In this document: positions 60,799 through 64,000 of the stretch, piece by piece
How positions within the stretch are numbered: position 1 is the first letter of the stretch
Layout: each line of letters opens with the position of its first letter
NCBI RefSeq assembly: GCF_905171765.1
Contig: NC_053390.1
Coordinates: forward strand, 511,669,565-511,733,564
Source: Bufo bufo
Taxonomy: Eukaryota; Chordata; Amphibia; Anura; Bufonidae
Length of the DNA stretch: 64,000 nt
Direction: 5' to 3'
Position numbers and translations under genes: made by a program
The notes under the pieces: model-generated
Told to the model about the DNA's origin: nothing
The model's database searches: none
Seen by the model: the letters and a program-made list of their open reading frames with translations, nothing else

Positions 60799-62356
60799 CA
60801 GTCCTGATCAAAAGTTTAAGACCACTTGAAAAATGGCAAAAAATCATATTTAGTATGGCTGTATCTTAACAAGGTTCCAAGTAGAGCTTCAACATGCAGC
60901 AAGAAGAAATGGGAGTGAGACAAAACATTTTTTGAGCATTCAATTTAATGAAAACAACGAATAAACTGAAACAGGCTGTTTTCCAGCTGATCAAAAGTTT
61001 AGGATCACACCTCCAAAAAAACTAAACCCCCCCCCCCAAAAAAAAAAACAGAAATCTAACTTCCAAACATGAACTCAGTAATGAGTAGCTCCGCCAGTTG
61101 TTTATCACTTCAAAAATTTGTTTCGGCATGCTTGATGCAAGCGTTTCCATGAGGTGAGTGGGAACATTTCTCCAAGTGGTGAAGACGGCCGCACGAAGGC
61201 CATCTACTGTCTGGAACTGTTGTCCATTTTTGTAAACTTCCCTTGCCATCCATCCCCAAAGGTTCTTAATTTGATTTAGATCAGGGGAACACGCAGGATA
61301 GGCCAAAAGAGTGATGTTATTCTCCTGGAAGAAGTCCCTTGTCCTGCGGGCATTGTGTACTGTAGCGTTGTCCTGTTGAAAAACCCAGTCGTTACCACAC
61401 AGACGAGGGCCCTCAGTCATGAGGAATGCTCTCTGCAACATCTGGACATAGCCAGCGGCCGTTTGACGCCCCTGCACTTCCTGAAGCTCCATTGTTCCAC
61501 TGAAGGAAAAAGCACCCCAGACCATTATGGCGCCCCCTCCACTGTGGCGCATAGAAAACATCTCAGGTGGGATCTGCTTGTCATGCCAGTATGTTGGAAA
61601 CCATCAGGACCATCAAGGTAAATTTTTTCTCATCAGAGAATAAAACTTTCTTCCACCTTTGAATGTCCCATGTTTGGTGCTCTCTTCCAAAGTCCAAACA
61701 AGCGGTTCTGTGGCGTTCAAGGAGACGAGGTCTTTGAAGACGTTTTTTGTTTTTGAAGCCCTTCAGTCTCAGATGCCGTCTGATGGTTATGGGGCTGCAG
61801 TCAGCACCAGTAAGGGCCTTAATTTGGGTCGAGGATCGTCCAGTGTCTTGACGGACAGCCAATTGGAGCCTCCGGCTCAGTGCTGATGAAATTTTTTGGG
61901 GTCTTCCACTTGACTTTTTTGTTCCATAACACTTAGGATGATTTAAGAAATTCCAAATGACTGTCTTACTGCGTCCCACCTCAGCAGCGATGGCGCGCTG
62001 TGAGAGACCCTGCTTATGCAGTTCAACAACCCGACCACGTTCAAAAAGGGAGAGTTTTTTTGCCTTTGCCATCACAACGTGTGACTACCTGACAGAAAAT
62101 GACAATGAATCCACATCTTTGCACAGATTTGGTCTTTTAAAGGCATGTGGTCCTAAAATTTGGATCAGCTGAAAAACAGCCCGTTTCAGTTTAATCGTTA
62201 TTTTCAATTAATTGAATGATCAAAAAATGTTTTCTCACTCTCATTTCTTCTTGTTGCATGTTGAAGCTCTACTTGGAACCTTGTTAAGATTCAACAATGT
62301 AAAATATGATTTTTTTTGCCATTTTTCAAGTGGTCTTAAACTTTTGATCAGGACTG
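60799..62356 (-). mobile_element. Tc1-like transposon, 1.56 kb, ~210 bp TIRs
   Basis: Left end CAGTCCTGATCAAAAGTTTA and right inverse TAAACTTTTGATCAGGACTG, with TA on both sides (60797-60798 and 62357-62358). TIR-like similarity extends about 210 bp on each side, including TGTTTTCCAGCTGATCAAAA (60979) and its inverse (62165). The transposase is on the - strand and decayed. Confidence 0.92.
61022..62075 (-). pseudogene. Tc1-like transposase, frameshifted and with catalytic Glu lost
   Basis: The N-terminal part (62075-61581) has the HTH ([20 protein letters not shown]) and SGRPQKIS linker. It reaches the first catalytic Asp (FSDEKKFT) and then loses frame near 61600. The C-terminal part (61561-61022) has [13 protein letters not shown], the second Asp in FQQDNATVH and [11 protein letters not shown], where the third catalytic residue (Glu in [11 protein letters not shown]) is replaced by Lys. 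Spacing corresponds to DD34E. The enzyme is inactive for two reasons. Confidence 0.9.
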
Positions 62357-62362
62357 TATATA

Positions 62363-64000
62363 CAGTCAGGTCCATAAATATTGGGACAGCGACACAATTC
62401 TAACATTTTTGGCTCTATACACCACCACAATGGATTTGAAATGAAAATAACAAGATGTGCTTTAACTGCAGACTGTCAGCTTTAATTTGAGGGCATTTAC
62501 ATCCAAATCAGGTGAACGGTGTAGGAATTACAACAGTTTGCATATGTGCCTCCCACTTGTTAAGGGACCAAAAGTAATGGAACAATTGACTTCTCGGCTG
62601 TTCCATGGCCAGGTGTGTGTTATTCCCTCATTATCCCAATTACAATGAGCAGATAAAAGGTCCAGAGTTCATTTCAAGTGTGCTATTTGCATTTGGAATC
62701 TGTTGCTGTCAACTCTCAAGATGAGATCCAAAGAGCTGTCACTATCAGTGAAGTAAGCCATCATTAGGCTAAAAAAACAAAACAAACCCATCAGAGAGAT
62801 AGCAAAAACATTAGGAGTGGCCAAAACAACTGTTTGGAACATTCTTAAAAAGATGGAACGCATCGGTGAGCTCAGCAACACCAATAGACCCGGAAGACCA
62901 CGGAAACAACTGTGGTGGATGACCAAATAATTCTTTCCCTGGTGAAGAAAACACCCTTCACAACAGTTGGCCAGATCAAGAACACTATCCAGGAGGTAGG
63001 TGTATGTGTGTCAAAGTCAACAATCAAGAGAAGACTTCACCAGAGTGAATACAGAGGGTTCACTACAAGATGTAAACCATTGGTGAGCCTCAAAAACAGG
63101 AAGGCCAGATTAGAGTTTGCCAAACGACATCTAAAAAAACCTTCACAGTTCTGGAACAACATCCTATGGACAGATGAGACCAAGATCAACTTGTACCAGA
63201 GTGATGGGAAGAGAAGAGTATGGAGAAGGAAAGGAACTGCTCATGATCCTAAGTATACCACCTCATCAGTGAAGCATGGTGGTGGCAGTGTCATGGCGTG
63301 GGCATGTATGGCTGCCAATGGAACTGGTTCTCTTGTATTTATTGATGGTGTGACTGCTGACAAAAGCAGCAGGATGACTTCTGAAGTGTTTCGGGCAATA
63401 TTATCTGCTCATATTCAGCCAAATGCTTCAGAACTCATTGGCCAGCGCTTCACAGTGCAGATGGACAATGACCCAAAGCATACTGCAAAAGCAACCAAAG
63501 AGTTTTTTAAGGGAAAGAAGTGGAATGTTATGCAATGGCCAAGTCAATCACCTACCTGAATCTGATTGAGCATGCATTTCACTTGCTGAAGACAAAACTG
63601 AAGGGAAAATGCCCCAAGAACAAGCAGGAACTGAAGACAGTAGAGGCCCTGGCAGAGCATCACCAGGGATGAAACCCAGCGTCTGGTGATGTCTATGCGT
63701 TCCAGACTTCAGGCTGTCATTGACTGCAAAGGATTTGCAACCAAGTATTAAAAAGTGAAAGTTTGATTTATGATTATTATTCTGTCCCATTACTTTTAAT
63801 TCCTTAACAAGTGGGAGGCACATATGCAAACTGTTGTAATTCCTACACCGTTCACCTGATTTGGATGTAAATACCCTCAAATTAAAGCTGACAGTCTGCA
63901 GTTAAAGCACATCTTGTTATTTTCATTTCAAATCCATTGTGGTGGTATATAGAGCCAAAAATTTTAGAATTGTGTCGATGTCCCAATATTTATGGACCTG
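62363..64000 (+). mobile_element. Tc1-like transposon, cut off by the window end
   Basis: Left TIR CAGTCAGGTCCATAAATATT GGGACAG (62363-) preceded by TA; the right TIR ends CCCAATATTTATGGACCTG at 64000, the inverse of the left end minus its last 4 bp (CTGA... ). So the element reaches within a few bases of the window end. TIRs are about 235 bp. It starts 6 bp after the previous Tc1 element ends. Confidence 0.9.
62722..63741 (+). pseudogene. Tc1-like DD34E transposase, frameshifted
   Basis: Starts MRSKELSLSVK and meets a TAA at 62755; HTH helices follow at 62790-62860 (IREIAKTLGVAKTTVWNILK) and NRPGRPRK. Frame changes near 62905 (the next open frame starts in VVDDQIILS). The catalytic core has LWTDETKINL, then HGGGSVMAWACM, QMDNDPKHTAKATKEFF and a final QSP, where a 1 bp loss shifts DLNLIEHAFH into another frame, near 63555. 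The natural tail (CNPKY-like) lies near 63740. Catalytic residues are still recognisable, but the protein is not made. Confidence 0.88.

Noticed and set aside
57050..64000. Next WRN exon (motif V, GMGINK block) sought
   Set aside because: No matching frame found; it is presumably downstream of the window.
1..64000. CRISPR array, operons, bacterial genes, integrase-type LTR retrovirus
   Set aside because: No regularly spaced short repeats, no bacterial gene layout and no LTR or DDE integrase of retroviral type. The retroelements seen are DIRS, Penelope-like and a LINE fragment.

Overview
This is vertebrate, intron-rich, AT-rich nuclear DNA, almost certainly from a frog or toad (anuran). The only host gene I can support is the Werner syndrome RecQ helicase WRN, on the + strand. 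Four consecutive internal exons lie at 5524-5606, 20421-20527, 43035-43222 and 56875-57049. Their phases are compatible, each is flanked by AG acceptors and GT donors, and together they encode the middle of the helicase core (helicase motifs up to IV, including DEAH and TATAS). Everything else is WRN intron, and most of the intron is transposable elements. The mix of DIRS tyrosine-recombinase retrotransposons, Tc1/mariner, piggyBac, Penelope-like and short TTAA- and TWA-duplicating inverted-repeat elements is typical of amphibian genomes.

Layout. From 1 to 5.5 kb the intron holds a Harbinger-like MITE, a decayed Tc1 element interrupted by other repeats, and a TTAA MITE. From 5.76 to 19.36 kb lies DIRS copy A (+ strand, decayed). 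It is split by a Penelope-like retroelement (- strand, GIY-YIG endonuclease, hammerhead ribozyme motif), which is itself split by a 6 kb piggyBac transposon with an intact 650-residue transposase and a striking array of alternating inverted units. The 3' end of DIRS-A was later split by an 894 bp foldback MITE. From 19.7 to 26.6 kb there are MITEs, a LINE fragment and two inverted copies of a 2 kb TTAA element. From 27.4 to 29.0 kb is a Tc1 element. From 29.27 to 34.50 kb is DIRS copy C (- strand): complete, with inverted terminal repeats, an internal complementary region, a spliced gag-like gene, an RT-RNase H-methyltransferase ORF and a tyrosine recombinase, all open. From 34.7 to 41 kb are more MITEs and a third 2.5 kb TTAA element.

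From 43.3 to 44.9 kb is another Tc1. From 46.5 to 51.75 kb is DIRS copy B (+ strand, decayed), interrupted by a Tc1-superfamily element of DD37E type with an intact 333-residue transposase. From 52 to 60.8 kb the intron holds MITEs and the fourth WRN exon. From 60.8 kb to the window end two Tc1 elements stand 6 bp apart next to a TA microsatellite.

The most interesting signals are these: the complete DIRS-C with a long stop-free second reading frame that is also open in the decayed copies A and B; the gag intron and zinc finger in the DIRS elements; the hammerhead ribozyme in the Penelope-like 3' region; the roughly 380 bp alternating inverted array inside piggyBac; and two intact DNA transposases. 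Species, copy age and activity cannot be decided from one window.
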